Assembly: GCA_002840645.1 (NCBI GenBank) | Contig: PHBO01000004.1 | Location: forward strand, 1-64,000 | From: Candidatus Cloacimonetes bacterium HGW-Cloacimonetes-3 | GTDB lineage: Bacteria > Cloacimonadota > Cloacimonadia > Cloacimonadales > Cloacimonadaceae | Direction of reading: 5' to 3' | DNA length: 64,000 nucleotides | Part shown: positions 55,105-63,326 of the stretch, piece after piece | How the letters are laid out: each line of letters starts with the position of its first letter | How positions within the stretch are numbered: position 1 is the first letter of the stretch | Program-made: the position numbers and the translations under genes | Notes under the pieces: model-generated | Databases searched by the model: none | Told to the model about the DNA's origin: nothing | What the model saw: only the letters and a program-made list of their open reading frames with translations

Positions 55105-56058
55105 ATGGATAACCAAACACCTATTTCAGAGCTTCATCTCAAAGTTGGTGAAGAGATAATGGGCTTTTATCTGGTAGCAGAAAAAGAGCTTCGCGATGGC
55201 AAGATAGAGCAGTTCATCCGTCTTAAACTGCAAGACCGCAGTGGTACTATTTCTGCCAATGTGTGGAAAGAAGCCAAGAAACTCTCGGATGTGTTCGATG
55301 CCGGTGATGTTATACAGATCAGGGGCAATGTCGTAAACTTCAAGGGGCAGATACAGGTTTCCATCACCAAGCTGCGTTTTGCGGATAAATCCGAGTATAG
55401 TATCGAGGACTTCCTTGCTCGCAGCAAGATAGCTCCTGAAGTATTGGCAGAACGCTTCTTTGCTTTCATAGATAAAATCGAGCAGGAACACCTAAGCAAG
55501 CTATTGCACCTTATTTTTGATGATAAAGAGTTCTTTACCCGTTACCTGAATGCTCCTGCGGCAAAGGGTTGGCATCATAACTATGTGCATGGTTTGATAG
55601 AGCATAGCATATCTGTGGCGGCTTTGTGCGAATTCGCATCCACTATGTATCCGGTGAACTACGACCTGCTTCTATGCGGTGCTTTATTGCACGATGTGGC
55701 TAAGGTTACGGAGTATGAGGGCAAGGCGAGTATAGAGTTTTCCGATATTGGAAGATTAGTGGGGCACTTAAGCCTCTCGGACCAATTGGTTTGTGAGACA
55801 GCAGCCCGGATACCCGGTTTCCCTGCTGATTTATTACTGAACCTCCGCCACTTAATTCTGGCACATCACGGTGAGTATGAAAAAGCATCTGTGCGCCTTC
55901 CGCAGACACTTGAAGCCTTGCTTTTGCACCTATGCGACAATCTGGACGCACAAACGGTGGGAGTGGCACAGCTTATCGCAGCAGCCCCGCCAAATGCCGT
56001 GTGGACAGAGTTTGACCGCCTGAATAACCGCTATTACAAGATATTCAAACCCGTGTAA
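55105..56058 (+). CDS. OB-fold/HD-domain 3'-5' exoribonuclease (YhaM-like)
   Basis: The 317-residue protein has an N-terminal OB fold (LKLQDRSGTISANVWKEAKK, GNVVNFKGQIQVSITKLR) and a C-terminal HD domain with HNYVHGLIEHSISVA, LLLCGALLHDVAKVTEYEG and RHLILAHHGEYE. This is the YhaM layout, a metal-dependent 3'-5' exonuclease. Its stop overlaps the next start by one base. Confidence 0.9.
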   Translation: MDNQTPISELHLKVGEEIMGFYLVAEKELRDGKIEQFIRLKLQDRSGTISANVWKEAKKLSDVFDAGDVIQIRGNVVNFKGQIQVSITKLRFADKSEYSIEDFLARSKIAPEVLAERFFAFIDKIEQEHLSKLLHLIFDDKEFFTRYLNAPAAKGWHHNYVHGLIEHSISVAALCEFASTMYPVNYDLLLCGALLHDVAKVTEYEGKASIEFSDIGRLVGHLSLSDQLVCETAARIPGFPADLLLNLRHLILAHHGEYEKASVRLPQTLEALLLHLCDNLDAQTVGVAQLIAAAPPNAVWTEFDRLNNRYYKIFKPV

Positions 56059-56843
56059 TGTTTCAAACTACTGTGATAGCCAGTGGCAGCAAGGGAAACT
56101 GTGTTCTGGTGCAAACCTCATCCACAGCAATATTGCTTGATGCCGGCATCAGTATGCGCCGCATTTTTGATGCCATGGAAGAGCTGGATATAAGCCCCAA
56201 TAAGCTCGCTGCCATCCTGGTGAGCCATGAGCATGGAGATCACACCCGCAGCGTGGGTGCTGTTTCCCGGAAGCTCCGGATTCCCATTATGCTTAATCGC
56301 CCTACCCTTGCCTACTGTGGAGATCGCATCGGCAATGTTCAGGATAGAATCACTATATTCCAAACGGGTAGCACTTTCACGGTCGGGGATATTACTATAG
56401 AAGCATTTGCCTCTTCTCACGATGCTGCTGAGGGCTGTAATTTCTGCCTGTATCCTACCCATGAACCGCAGCGAAAGCTTGGTGTTGCCACAGATCTGGG
56501 CTATCCGTCACAATTAAGCGTGTTGAAGCTCTCAGCTGCCAGCACCTTGATTTTGGAAAGCAATCACGATGAAACAATGCTGATGAACGGACCCTACGAT
56601 TGGCACTTGAAACAGCGGATTCGCAGTGCGCACGGGCATCTTTCCAATATCCAGGCGGTGGGTTTACTCACCAGTGTCCTGCATCCGGGATTGAAGAATC
56701 TGATTCTTGCCCATTTAAGTGAGACAAATAACGATCCCACTCTGGCAGAAAGCACCATGCGAAGCTATCTGGAAAGCGTACGCAGCGATATAAATCTATT
56801 AGTTGCAATGCAGGACAGACACACACCGCTGATAGATGTTTAG
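56058..56843 (+). CDS. Metallo-beta-lactamase-fold hydrolase (YycJ/WalJ-like)
   Basis: The 261-residue protein starts MFQTTVIASGSKGNCVLVQT, then LLDAGISMRRIFDAMEELDI. The zinc-site motif is LVSHEHGDHTRSVG (near residue 57), and SNHDETMLMNGPYDWHLKQR follows. This is the YycJ family, thought to be a single-strand or 5' exonuclease with a role in DNA repair. Last gene of the operon; convergent with priA. Confidence 0.9.
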   Translation: MFQTTVIASGSKGNCVLVQTSSTAILLDAGISMRRIFDAMEELDISPNKLAAILVSHEHGDHTRSVGAVSRKLRIPIMLNRPTLAYCGDRIGNVQDRITIFQTGSTFTVGDITIEAFASSHDAAEGCNFCLYPTHEPQRKLGVATDLGYPSQLSVLKLSAASTLILESNHDETMLMNGPYDWHLKQRIRSAHGHLSNIQAVGLLTSVLHPGLKNLILAHLSETNNDPTLAESTMRSYLESVRSDINLLVAMQDRHTPLIDV

Positions 56844-56869
56844 CTACGGGAATTCTGTCTGTAGCTTTT
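56842..56869 (+). terminator. Possible weak terminator after the MBL-fold gene
   Basis: AGCTAC (56842-56847) pairs with GTAGCT (56861-56866) over a 13-base loop, followed by TTTT. It lies between convergent genes. Confidence 0.35.
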
Positions 56870-56901
56870 CCCATAGTAAGACGGGATGTCCGCTGTAACT
56901 G

Positions 56902-59271
56902 CTACATTAGCGACACCGGATCGACATCCACATAAGATGAAATAGCCGTGGGACTCTTGTAAAGCTCTTCTACCAAATCCAGTGCTCTGTGAATAATCTC
57001 TGCATTCAGCCCTTTTAATATGAAGTGATACCTAAAGTAATTGCTCATCTTGCTAAAGGGGGCGGGTGAGGGTCCCAATAGCAATAACTCCGGGAGCTTA
57101 AAGTTACTCAGCAACAGTTGCTTAGCTGCTTCCAAGCTCTGCATCTCCTGTCTTAACAAGTCTAAATCGGCACATTGAAACACGATTCTTGCCAGCCTGT
57201 AATACGGCGGGTAATACAACTGCTTACGATGCCCCATTTCCTCTGCTACGAACCCGGGAAAATCCTGACGGCTTGCAGCCTGGATTGCATAATGCTCCGG
57301 ATTATAGGTTTGGATTATAACCTCTCCGGCTTTGGTTCCGCGCCCGGAGCGTCCTGCAACCTGAGTAAGTAACTGAAACGTTCGCTCTGCTGCTCTGAAA
57401 TCCGGCACATTCAAGCTGATATCTGCCATCACGACCCCTACCAAAGTTACTTCCGGAAAATCCAAGCCCTTCGATATCATCTGTGTTCCCAGCAAGATAT
57501 CCACCTCACGCTTTTTCATACGGTTGTACATGCTTTTATAGGTATCACGTTTTCGGGCGGAATCGGAATCCATACGCAGAATCTTTGCTTCGGGAAACAG
57601 AATCTTTAGGGTCTGTTCCAATTTCTGGGTTCCGGGTGCGCCGTAGGAAAAGCTGTAACTGCCGCAGTCCGGACACTTGCGCGGGCTGGGACGGCTTGCC
57701 CCGCAATAGTGGCACTGCATTTCTTCTTTATCGCGGTGGTAGGACATACTTATCTCACACTGGCTGCAGGTTACCAGCTTTCCGCATTTAAGGCATTGCA
57801 TATAAGAGGAATAGCCCCTTCGGTTCTGAAACAGTATCACTTGCTCTTGCCTTTGCAATCTTTGGTCTATCGCATCCAGCAGAGTGGGGGAGATGAGATC
57901 GTGATCATACTCATCCCGCAAATCCACTATTTTCACCTCCGGAAGGCTGTAGTCCAGAGGGCGCGCTTCAAGTTTCAAGAGCTTGTATTTTGTGGATAAG
58001 GCATTATTCCAGGATTCCAGTGCAGGAGTTGCGCTACCCAGAATCACCTGTGCATTATGCATCTTAGCGCGCACGATGGCTATATCCCTGCCGTGATACC
58101 GGGGGATATTATCCTGTTTGTAAGTGCCCTCGTGTTCTTCGTCTATCACAATCAAGCCCAAATTGGGTACAGGGGCAAAGATAGCACTCCTTGCTCCGAT
58201 AATTATCTTCTTCTCGCCTCGCACAATCATCTGCCACTGCCGGAACCTATCTTTCTCGCTTAGTTGGCTATGCTGGATGGCAAGGGTATTCCCAAAGCTG
58301 CCTTGAAAGCGTTCCACCATTTGTGGAGTGAGGGCAATCTCAGGAATCAGGAATATCACACTGCGTCCGATGTCCAGATAACGCCGGATAACCTCTATGT
58401 AAACCTCGGTCTTGCCACTGCCGGTGATGCCGAAAAGCAGGTTTACGTCAAACTTATCATAGCCGGAGGCAATATCTGCCACAGCTTGGTTCTGAGCATC
58501 GTTCAGGGTGATAGCTTTGGGTGCTGCCACACTGTCATACAGCATGGTTTCGGGATCGCAACGACGGGATTCAATACGGATTATGTTCTTCTTCACCAAT
58601 GCTTTAAGGGCTGCATAAGAAACTATAGAGCTAATGCTCGCCATGGGAAAGGCATGTTTCTCAGCCAGGATCAGTTCCCATGCTTCTCTTTGTTTCAAGG
58701 CTAAGGTATCTGCATCAAAATCTATATCAGTGCGGACGATGTAATTTGCAAATTTTGGCTTATCCCGATGGTACAGCTTGCGCTCTATCAATATCAGGGA
58801 TTGCTCTTCCGCCTCTTCAATCCGGCGGTACAGCGGATAAGCGGGAAGCAGCTTCCTAAGCTGTGTCAGCTTTATGCTGTCTTCTTCTTTTAACACATTA
58901 TGCAGCTTTGTGAATTCCTCCGGGACAGTTTCTCCAATCCATTTCACTGAGGCATCAAGCTCCGGTTGCATCATAGACGGCAGCATGGCAAAGATGGCTT
59001 TCCCTACAGGGCAACAGTAGTAATCAGCCATCCATTCCGCCAGCCTCAGTAGTTCGTCGGGAAGGATGGAAGAGGAGTCTAACACTTCTTCCACACTCTT
59101 GTAATTAATCTTATTATTGCTGTCAATCCGGCTTTCTTTACCACAAACGCCCAGGCACAGCTTGGAGGATAAACTCACCAAGACCCGTGCTCCTTCGGCA
59201 ATTGAAGCCGGAGAGCAATATACTAATTCCTTGTTGATTCCCAAAGGAAGATGAATAACATAATACTTCAT
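56902..59271 (-). CDS. priA: Primosomal replication-restart helicase PriA
   Basis: Reloads the replication machinery at stalled forks. The 789-residue protein has a 3'-DNA-binding N-terminus and the helicase core with Walker A GITGSGKT (281-288), LIVIDEEHEGTYKQ (II) and ILGSATPALESW (III). The zinc-binding Cys cluster is LKCGKLVTCSQC...CHYCG...CPDCG. The C-terminal motifs VDILLGTQMISKGLDFP and TQVAGRSGRG are present. No ribosome-binding site is visible before the ATG, and a promoter ends seven bases upstream, so the message may be leaderless. Confidence 0.95.
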   Translation of the reverse strand: MKYYVIHLPLGINKELVYCSPASIAEGARVLVSLSSKLCLGVCGKESRIDSNNKINYKSVEEVLDSSSILPDELLRLAEWMADYYCCPVGKAIFAMLPSMMQPELDASVKWIGETVPEEFTKLHNVLKEEDSIKLTQLRKLLPAYPLYRRIEEAEEQSLILIERKLYHRDKPKFANYIVRTDIDFDADTLALKQREAWELILAEKHAFPMASISSIVSYAALKALVKKNIIRIESRRCDPETMLYDSVAAPKAITLNDAQNQAVADIASGYDKFDVNLLFGITGSGKTEVYIEVIRRYLDIGRSVIFLIPEIALTPQMVERFQGSFGNTLAIQHSQLSEKDRFRQWQMIVRGEKKIIIGARSAIFAPVPNLGLIVIDEEHEGTYKQDNIPRYHGRDIAIVRAKMHNAQVILGSATPALESWNNALSTKYKLLKLEARPLDYSLPEVKIVDLRDEYDHDLISPTLLDAIDQRLQRQEQVILFQNRRGYSSYMQCLKCGKLVTCSQCEISMSYHRDKEEMQCHYCGASRPSPRKCPDCGSYSFSYGAPGTQKLEQTLKILFPEAKILRMDSDSARKRDTYKSMYNRMKKREVDILLGTQMISKGLDFPEVTLVGVVMADISLNVPDFRAAERTFQLLTQVAGRSGRGTKAGEVIIQTYNPEHYAIQAASRQDFPGFVAEEMGHRKQLYYPPYYRLARIVFQCADLDLLRQEMQSLEAAKQLLLSNFKLPELLLLGPSPAPFSKMSNYFRYHFILKGLNAEIIHRALDLVEELYKSPTAISSYVDVDPVSLM

Positions 59272-59277
59272 GAATCA

Positions 59278-59306
59278 CAGATATCCGCTTGCAGCTTGCT
59301 TGTCAA
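59278..59306 (-). promoter_or_regulatory. Sigma-70-type promoter of priA
   Basis: Minus-strand TTGACA (59306-59301), a 17-bp spacer and TATCTG (59283-59278). The predicted transcription start falls at or within a base or two of the priA ATG (59271). Confidence 0.45.
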
Positions 59307-59435
59307 TAACTTTAGAAATTGTGGCTTACTTTCAAATCGAGGAGAAAGCAAGAGTATCAGGAATATGCACCCAGCCGGGCTTGCAGGATGAAGCTTGGTG
59401 ACTGCTGCCTATGATATCGCCAGGCTTCCACCGGT

Positions 59436-59487
59436 AACCATCCCGTAACCCTCCCGTATCGCCATACGGGAGGGTTACGGGTGGCTT
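59436..59487. repeat. Intergenic palindrome, family A
   Basis: CCCGTAACCCTCCCGTAT (59442-59459) pairs perfectly with 59464-59481 around CGCC; CCA/TGG extend the arms past a bulge. Third copy of the element at 23566 and 44179. The rest of 59307-59683 shows no gene. Confidence 0.85.
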
Positions 59488-59683
59488 AACCGATACAAAC
59501 AAGCTAAGTCCATATAAGCAATAAGTTTAACCTTAAGTGTCTGGTTGGATTGAAGCATCAAGGAAAACATAATTCCACTCGCTTAAAGGAATAGATAGGA
59601 AGACAAGTATTTAGGCAATGAATCTTGGTTAAGCATGCTAATTTATACTGCCTCTGAAATGAAGGCAAAGAAGTAAACATATT

Positions 59684-59709
59684 AAAAAAGCTCCGTTTTC
59701 ACGGAGCTT
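59684..59709 (-). terminator. Intrinsic terminator of the ExbB/ExbD/TonB-like operon
   Basis: On the minus strand AAGCTCCGT, loop GAAA, ACGGAGCTT, then a T tract (plus-strand A tract 59684-59689). It lies about 25 bases after the last gene of the operon. Confidence 0.9.
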
Positions 59710-59732
59710 CTATGATTAGATTAGGTAAGTAG

Positions 59733-61184
59733 TTAGCTTTTACGGAATCTCTGAGTGAAGGTGTAGTCACTTTCATCCTTAACGTTGAAAGACCAGCTTT
59801 CACACAGTTTCTTAACCTCGTTAAGGAATTCTTCAGGCATTTGCCCATTAGGGGTGAGGATGGCAGATTGAACTTGACCACTCGCCGTGATTAACAAACG
59901 AATCGAAACACTACCGGAAAAGGGCAGGATGGCATTGTACTTAGTATATAATGCAGCAATCTGACTTTGCCGTGCTTTTACCGAAGAGCCGATAGTTTCA
60001 TAACGAGCTCTGGCTTCAGGAGCTGAGGCTTGGATGCTGGATTCAGTTACCTGAGCCACATTCTTGCTCTTAAAGCTGGAAACGAGTTTGTTAGTACTGG
60101 CAGTTTGCCCGAAAGCAACACCGCTGGGAGCAAGCTTACGTAGGTCTCCGGCAACATTCACGAATGAACCTTCTTTTGGCTTTATGCTTGAACCGCCAAC
60201 TGAAGGAGCATTAGTTGCAATCTTACCTATATCGCTGGAAAATCCAACAGTGGCATTAGGATCGAATGAGGTTGTGAAACCACCACCCGAACCGGGTGCT
60301 CCACCGGGTCCACTACCTGGACCTCCACCGCCACTCTTACCACCAGGACGGGATGCAGCAAAACCCTCAGTAAGGGTAGCAACCCGAATCGTTGGAGCAG
60401 AGGAAGTAGCATTCGGGTCGAAATCCCCTATGCCAAACATCGAGCCTGCATTCATAGCGGTGCCACCGGTGGTTCCCGCAGATGTGGGTGTACCGGTAAC
60501 AGGAGCTTGAGTAGCTACAGGAGCAGGGGCAGCTTCCGGTTCAGTACCGCCTTCTTGTTGGTCCTGAAAAGTACTTCCCTCAATATCCGCCTGCTCTATT
60601 CTAACTAACTCTGCTTTCTGTAGAGAAGCAAGTTTTTCTTCCAAAGTAGCATCAAAGGTCTCAGTTGGCTTTAGTACAAGATCGAAGACCATGATAAAAA
60701 CCACGGTAAGAAACACAAACAGCAGCATTAAATTGCGGTTGAATCTCTCCATGGCAGTAGGCTCGGAAAATCTTGCATACTGCGCCACAATTTGCTTCTC
60801 TTCAGGAGTAAGTACTGATACCCAGGGTTCCTTGAATTCATAGCTGATTTCCCATTCAGGGGCGATTGCTACTGTCCCTGTCATATCAGGACGTAACTGA
60901 AGCTCCGTACCGTGCAGGATATGGTTCTGGGTTAGATAACTGCTATCTACAGCGTTGCCGTCTTTAGAACAGCTTAGCTTAGATCCGGGGGGGAGTTGCA
61001 TGTAAAACTGATTGCCTTTCTCCGTGATAAACAAATGCTTATCAGGGAAATTGGGATCAAGTATCTGCCAGAAAAGGTATTTGTTTGATCCTATAAAGAA
61101 TTTCTTCTTGATATCCTTGCCTTGACGCACGAAATCCAAAGCCTTGCCTTTATAGTTCAATTTCATATTTAACAGTTTTGCCAT
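59733..61184 (-). CDS. TonB/AgmX-like energy-transducing protein
   Basis: The 483-residue protein has an N-terminal soluble domain (1-115) with an FHA-like or small beta-rich look. One transmembrane helix follows near residue 150 (LMLLFVFLTVVFIMVFDLVL), so the N-terminus should be cytoplasmic. A long Gly/Pro/Ala/Ser-rich periplasmic linker (residues of about 200-330, GGKSGGGGPGSGPGGAPG) leads to a C-terminal domain (VSIRLLITASGQVQSAIL, EVKKLCESWSF) like the TonB/AgmX-PglI C-terminal domain. AAGGAGGT precedes the ATG. It follows two ExbD/TolR genes in one operon. Confidence 0.8.
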   Translation of the reverse strand: MAKLLNMKLNYKGKALDFVRQGKDIKKKFFIGSNKYLFWQILDPNFPDKHLFITEKGNQFYMQLPPGSKLSCSKDGNAVDSSYLTQNHILHGTELQLRPDMTGTVAIAPEWEISYEFKEPWVSVLTPEEKQIVAQYARFSEPTAMERFNRNLMLLFVFLTVVFIMVFDLVLKPTETFDATLEEKLASLQKAELVRIEQADIEGSTFQDQQEGGTEPEAAPAPVATQAPVTGTPTSAGTTGGTAMNAGSMFGIGDFDPNATSSAPTIRVATLTEGFAASRPGGKSGGGGPGSGPGGAPGSGGGFTTSFDPNATVGFSSDIGKIATNAPSVGGSSIKPKEGSFVNVAGDLRKLAPSGVAFGQTASTNKLVSSFKSKNVAQVTESSIQASAPEARARYETIGSSVKARQSQIAALYTKYNAILPFSGSVSIRLLITASGQVQSAILTPNGQMPEEFLNEVKKLCESWSFNVKDESDYTFTQRFRKS

Positions 61185-61195
61185 AATACCTCCTT

Positions 61196-61744
61196 CTACT
61201 GTGTAGAAGCGATCTCTTTTTTCAGCCAGTCGGGATCTTCAAGAGTGGCGAAATAGATATGGGTGTAGCCAACAGAAGTGCCAATCTTAACTATCTCAGA
61301 TACATATTCGCATTGAATAAAGTTATCTGCCTGAACAATCAAACATGCTTCTACATCACTTGGGTTGCTATTATATATGGCGGTGGCTTCCATTTCGAGA
61401 AACTTAAAAATAGCCTTGCGCTTTTCAGGATTCTCCAACAGTTCATTTGGACTACCGAAATTCAAGCTTTCATTCCCAAGAATTATTCTATCGGTAAAAA
61501 TCTTAACCGGGGTAGCTTCCGCTTTCTCTCTTAAAAGGTCATTTGTAATGGTAGTTGGATAGCGGATATCCTTTTCGGAAGAGATTTTAACTGATTCTGT
61601 GGAAACGTTCTTGATTAAAAACACAAGGATAATCGTTAATACATCCAATAGAGAAGTGATGGAAAGTGCCTTCACGTCCTCTACTTTTCTGCGAACACGT
61701 TTCTTCTTCTTGTCGGAACTGCTAACTTTATCTTGTAATTGCAT
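61196..61744 (-). CDS. ExbD/TolR-family proton-channel subunit
   Basis: The 182-residue protein has a basic N-terminus (SSDKKKKRVRRKVEDVKAL). One transmembrane helix follows (SITSLLDVLTIILVFLIKNV), with Asp at the position of the proton-carrying Asp of ExbD. The rest is a periplasmic domain. Works with the ExbB-like channel protein to turn proton flow into force on the TonB-like partner. AAGGAG lies before the ATG; second of two ExbD genes. Confidence 0.88.
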   Translation of the reverse strand: MQLQDKVSSSDKKKKRVRRKVEDVKALSITSLLDVLTIILVFLIKNVSTESVKISSEKDIRYPTTITNDLLREKAEATPVKIFTDRIILGNESLNFGSPNELLENPEKRKAIFKFLEMEATAIYNSNPSDVEACLIVQADNFIQCEYVSEIVKIGTSVGYTHIYFATLEDPDWLKKEIASTQ

Positions 61745-61755
61745 GATCCAACTCC

Positions 61756-62274
61756 TTAATAGTAGCTTGCCATAGGGCGGTTGTAATGAACTTGTGTGAA
61801 TCCATTGGATTTACACAAGTCTATCGTTTTAATCAGATCTCCATAGAGGACATTTGGATATACTGTGACGGTGATATCTATCAAGTCTGCCTTTCGGGCT
61901 CTGATTTCCTTTACGAGTTCATCCAAGGCGACAAAATCATAGTTCTCTTTGTTAGAGGGCAGCATTTTGGTATCCATCCCAGGTTCGCGTATTTCAAAAC
62001 CCAGAAATTGGTTTTTCTTGGCATAGGCATCATCGAGAATGATGATTTCAACTTTCTCAATATCCTTGCCGCCACCGCCGCCGCCTGAACTACCACCACC
62101 GCCCTCCCCTTGCGAGAAATTAAGCGCAACTAAGGCAACCTGTGATATCACCACAAACATCAACATAAATGGTATGATGGTGAGGAACAGGTTCATGATT
62201 GGCACCAGGTTTGGTTCCTGGGGCGCAGTCTGTGCCTTTTGTTGGCGCATTGCGGAAGGCCGATAACGTGCCAT
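61756..62274 (-). CDS. ExbD/TolR-family protein, second paralogue
   Basis: The 172-residue protein has a basic, Gln-rich N-terminus and one transmembrane helix (LVPIMNLFLTIIPFMLMFVV). NLV-PIMN replaces the DxxPLxD-type motif, so the usual channel Asp appears to be Asn. A Gly/Ser-rich linker (GEGGGGSSGGGGGGKDIEKV) leads to the periplasmic domain. It starts three bases after the ExbB stop. Possibly a structural rather than proton-conducting subunit; this is inference. Confidence 0.83.
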   Translation of the reverse strand: MARYRPSAMRQQKAQTAPQEPNLVPIMNLFLTIIPFMLMFVVISQVALVALNFSQGEGGGGSSGGGGGGKDIEKVEIIILDDAYAKKNQFLGFEIREPGMDTKMLPSNKENYDFVALDELVKEIRARKADLIDITVTVYPNVLYGDLIKTIDLCKSNGFTQVHYNRPMASYY

Positions 62275-62277
62275 GGC

Positions 62278-63051
62278 TTAATCCTTTATTGTGTTGTTAA
62301 TTGTGTTGATTAATTTTACGCTAAATTCGTCGATGTCACTGATCAATTTGTTGGCTCTGGTAAACAGCCAACCTTTTATCAAGGTAAGTGGGATGGCAGC
62401 AAGCAAACCAAGAGCGGTAGTTCCGATAGCAAGTCTGATACCGTTGGTAAGGGCAGCACCTTGGGCGGCACCGGTTAAGCCAGCCATAGCTGTAAAAGCT
62501 TGCAGCAAGCCCCAGATTGTTCCTAAGAGTCCAAGATAAGTGGCTATCTGAGCAAGGGTATCAAACCAGAAAAGACCACCATCAAGATTATGCACGGTCT
62601 GAAGCACAGATTCTTCTAATGAGTTCTGCACAGATTGGCTTAGCTCAGCACCTTTCTTACCACTCTTACGAGCTTCTTTAAAAATCATCAAGGCACTCCA
62701 GAAGATGAAACCCATTGTAGTACCCTTATAGCTCTCGGAAATCTTTGCAGCTTCGTCTAACTGGTCGTTCTTAATGTAATTGCGTAGCTTAAGATAGAAC
62801 TTACCTGCATCGATTTTTTCCTTACGATATAGCTGGTTCCAACGGGCTATGGCATACACGATACCGATGACAAAAACTAATAAGATCGGATACGCCCATG
62901 TTCCGCTACTCATAAACACGGTAAATATGTTTAGTGATTCAGTGGCAGGGGCTGCCGCGGGTGCCGCAGCTTCTTCTGCAGCCTGGGCAAATAAGAAACC
63001 AAGGCTCATTAACAGTGTGATGACAATGAGGATGATATGTTTAGCTTTCAT
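62278..63051 (-). CDS. MotA/TolQ/ExbB-family channel protein with an N-terminal signal sequence
   Basis: The start is placed at 63051, with AAGGAG seven bases upstream; the frame is open to 63069. The 257-residue product begins with a signal-peptide-like segment (MKAKHIILIVITLLMSLGFL) and an Ala/Pro/Glu-rich stretch. Then come the three TolQ/ExbB helices, including ATYLGLLGTIWGLLQAFTAM and RLAIGTTALGLLAAIPLTLI. Conserved Thr residues line the proton path. A signal peptide ahead of the first helix is found in some ExbB proteins. Its ATG overlaps the previous stop (ATGA). Confidence 0.88.
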   Translation of the reverse strand: MKAKHIILIVITLLMSLGFLFAQAAEEAAAPAAAPATESLNIFTVFMSSGTWAYPILLVFVIGIVYAIARWNQLYRKEKIDAGKFYLKLRNYIKNDQLDEAAKISESYKGTTMGFIFWSALMIFKEARKSGKKGAELSQSVQNSLEESVLQTVHNLDGGLFWFDTLAQIATYLGLLGTIWGLLQAFTAMAGLTGAAQGAALTNGIRLAIGTTALGLLAAIPLTLIKGWLFTRANKLISDIDEFSVKLINTINNTIKD

Positions 63052-63326
63052 TTTGACTCCTTCAGCCATTTATTTAGTAGTGTTTCGCTATTCTCGCGCA
63101 TAGATTCTTTGTTAAAAGTGAAGTTATACACACCTGCTTTCTGATATGTATCTGATTTTTGCCTAAACTCATCAGAGGCTGGAATTAAAGCCTTTAGATC
63201 AATGGTAAATGCCTCCTTCTCAACATAGGACTGCACATTGCGAAATTCGCTTGCCGGTGCTGCTTGCGCCAACAAACCGCAAATGCTAAGTCCAAGGATT
63301 ACCAATAGTAGGATATACTTCTTCAT
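63048..63326 (-). CDS. Small exported protein, 92 aa
   Basis: I do not recognise the family. The N-terminus MKKYILLLVILGLSICGLLA is a clear signal peptide; the mature part of about 70 residues is polar (SEFRNVQSYVEKEAFTIDLK). GGAGGAAA precedes the ATG. It overlaps both neighbours by four bases (ATGA), so it is co-translated with the ExbB-like gene, suggesting a periplasmic accessory subunit of that complex. Confidence 0.75.
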   Translation of the reverse strand: MKKYILLLVILGLSICGLLAQAAPASEFRNVQSYVEKEAFTIDLKALIPASDEFRQKSDTYQKAGVYNFTFNKESMRENSETLLNKWLKESK

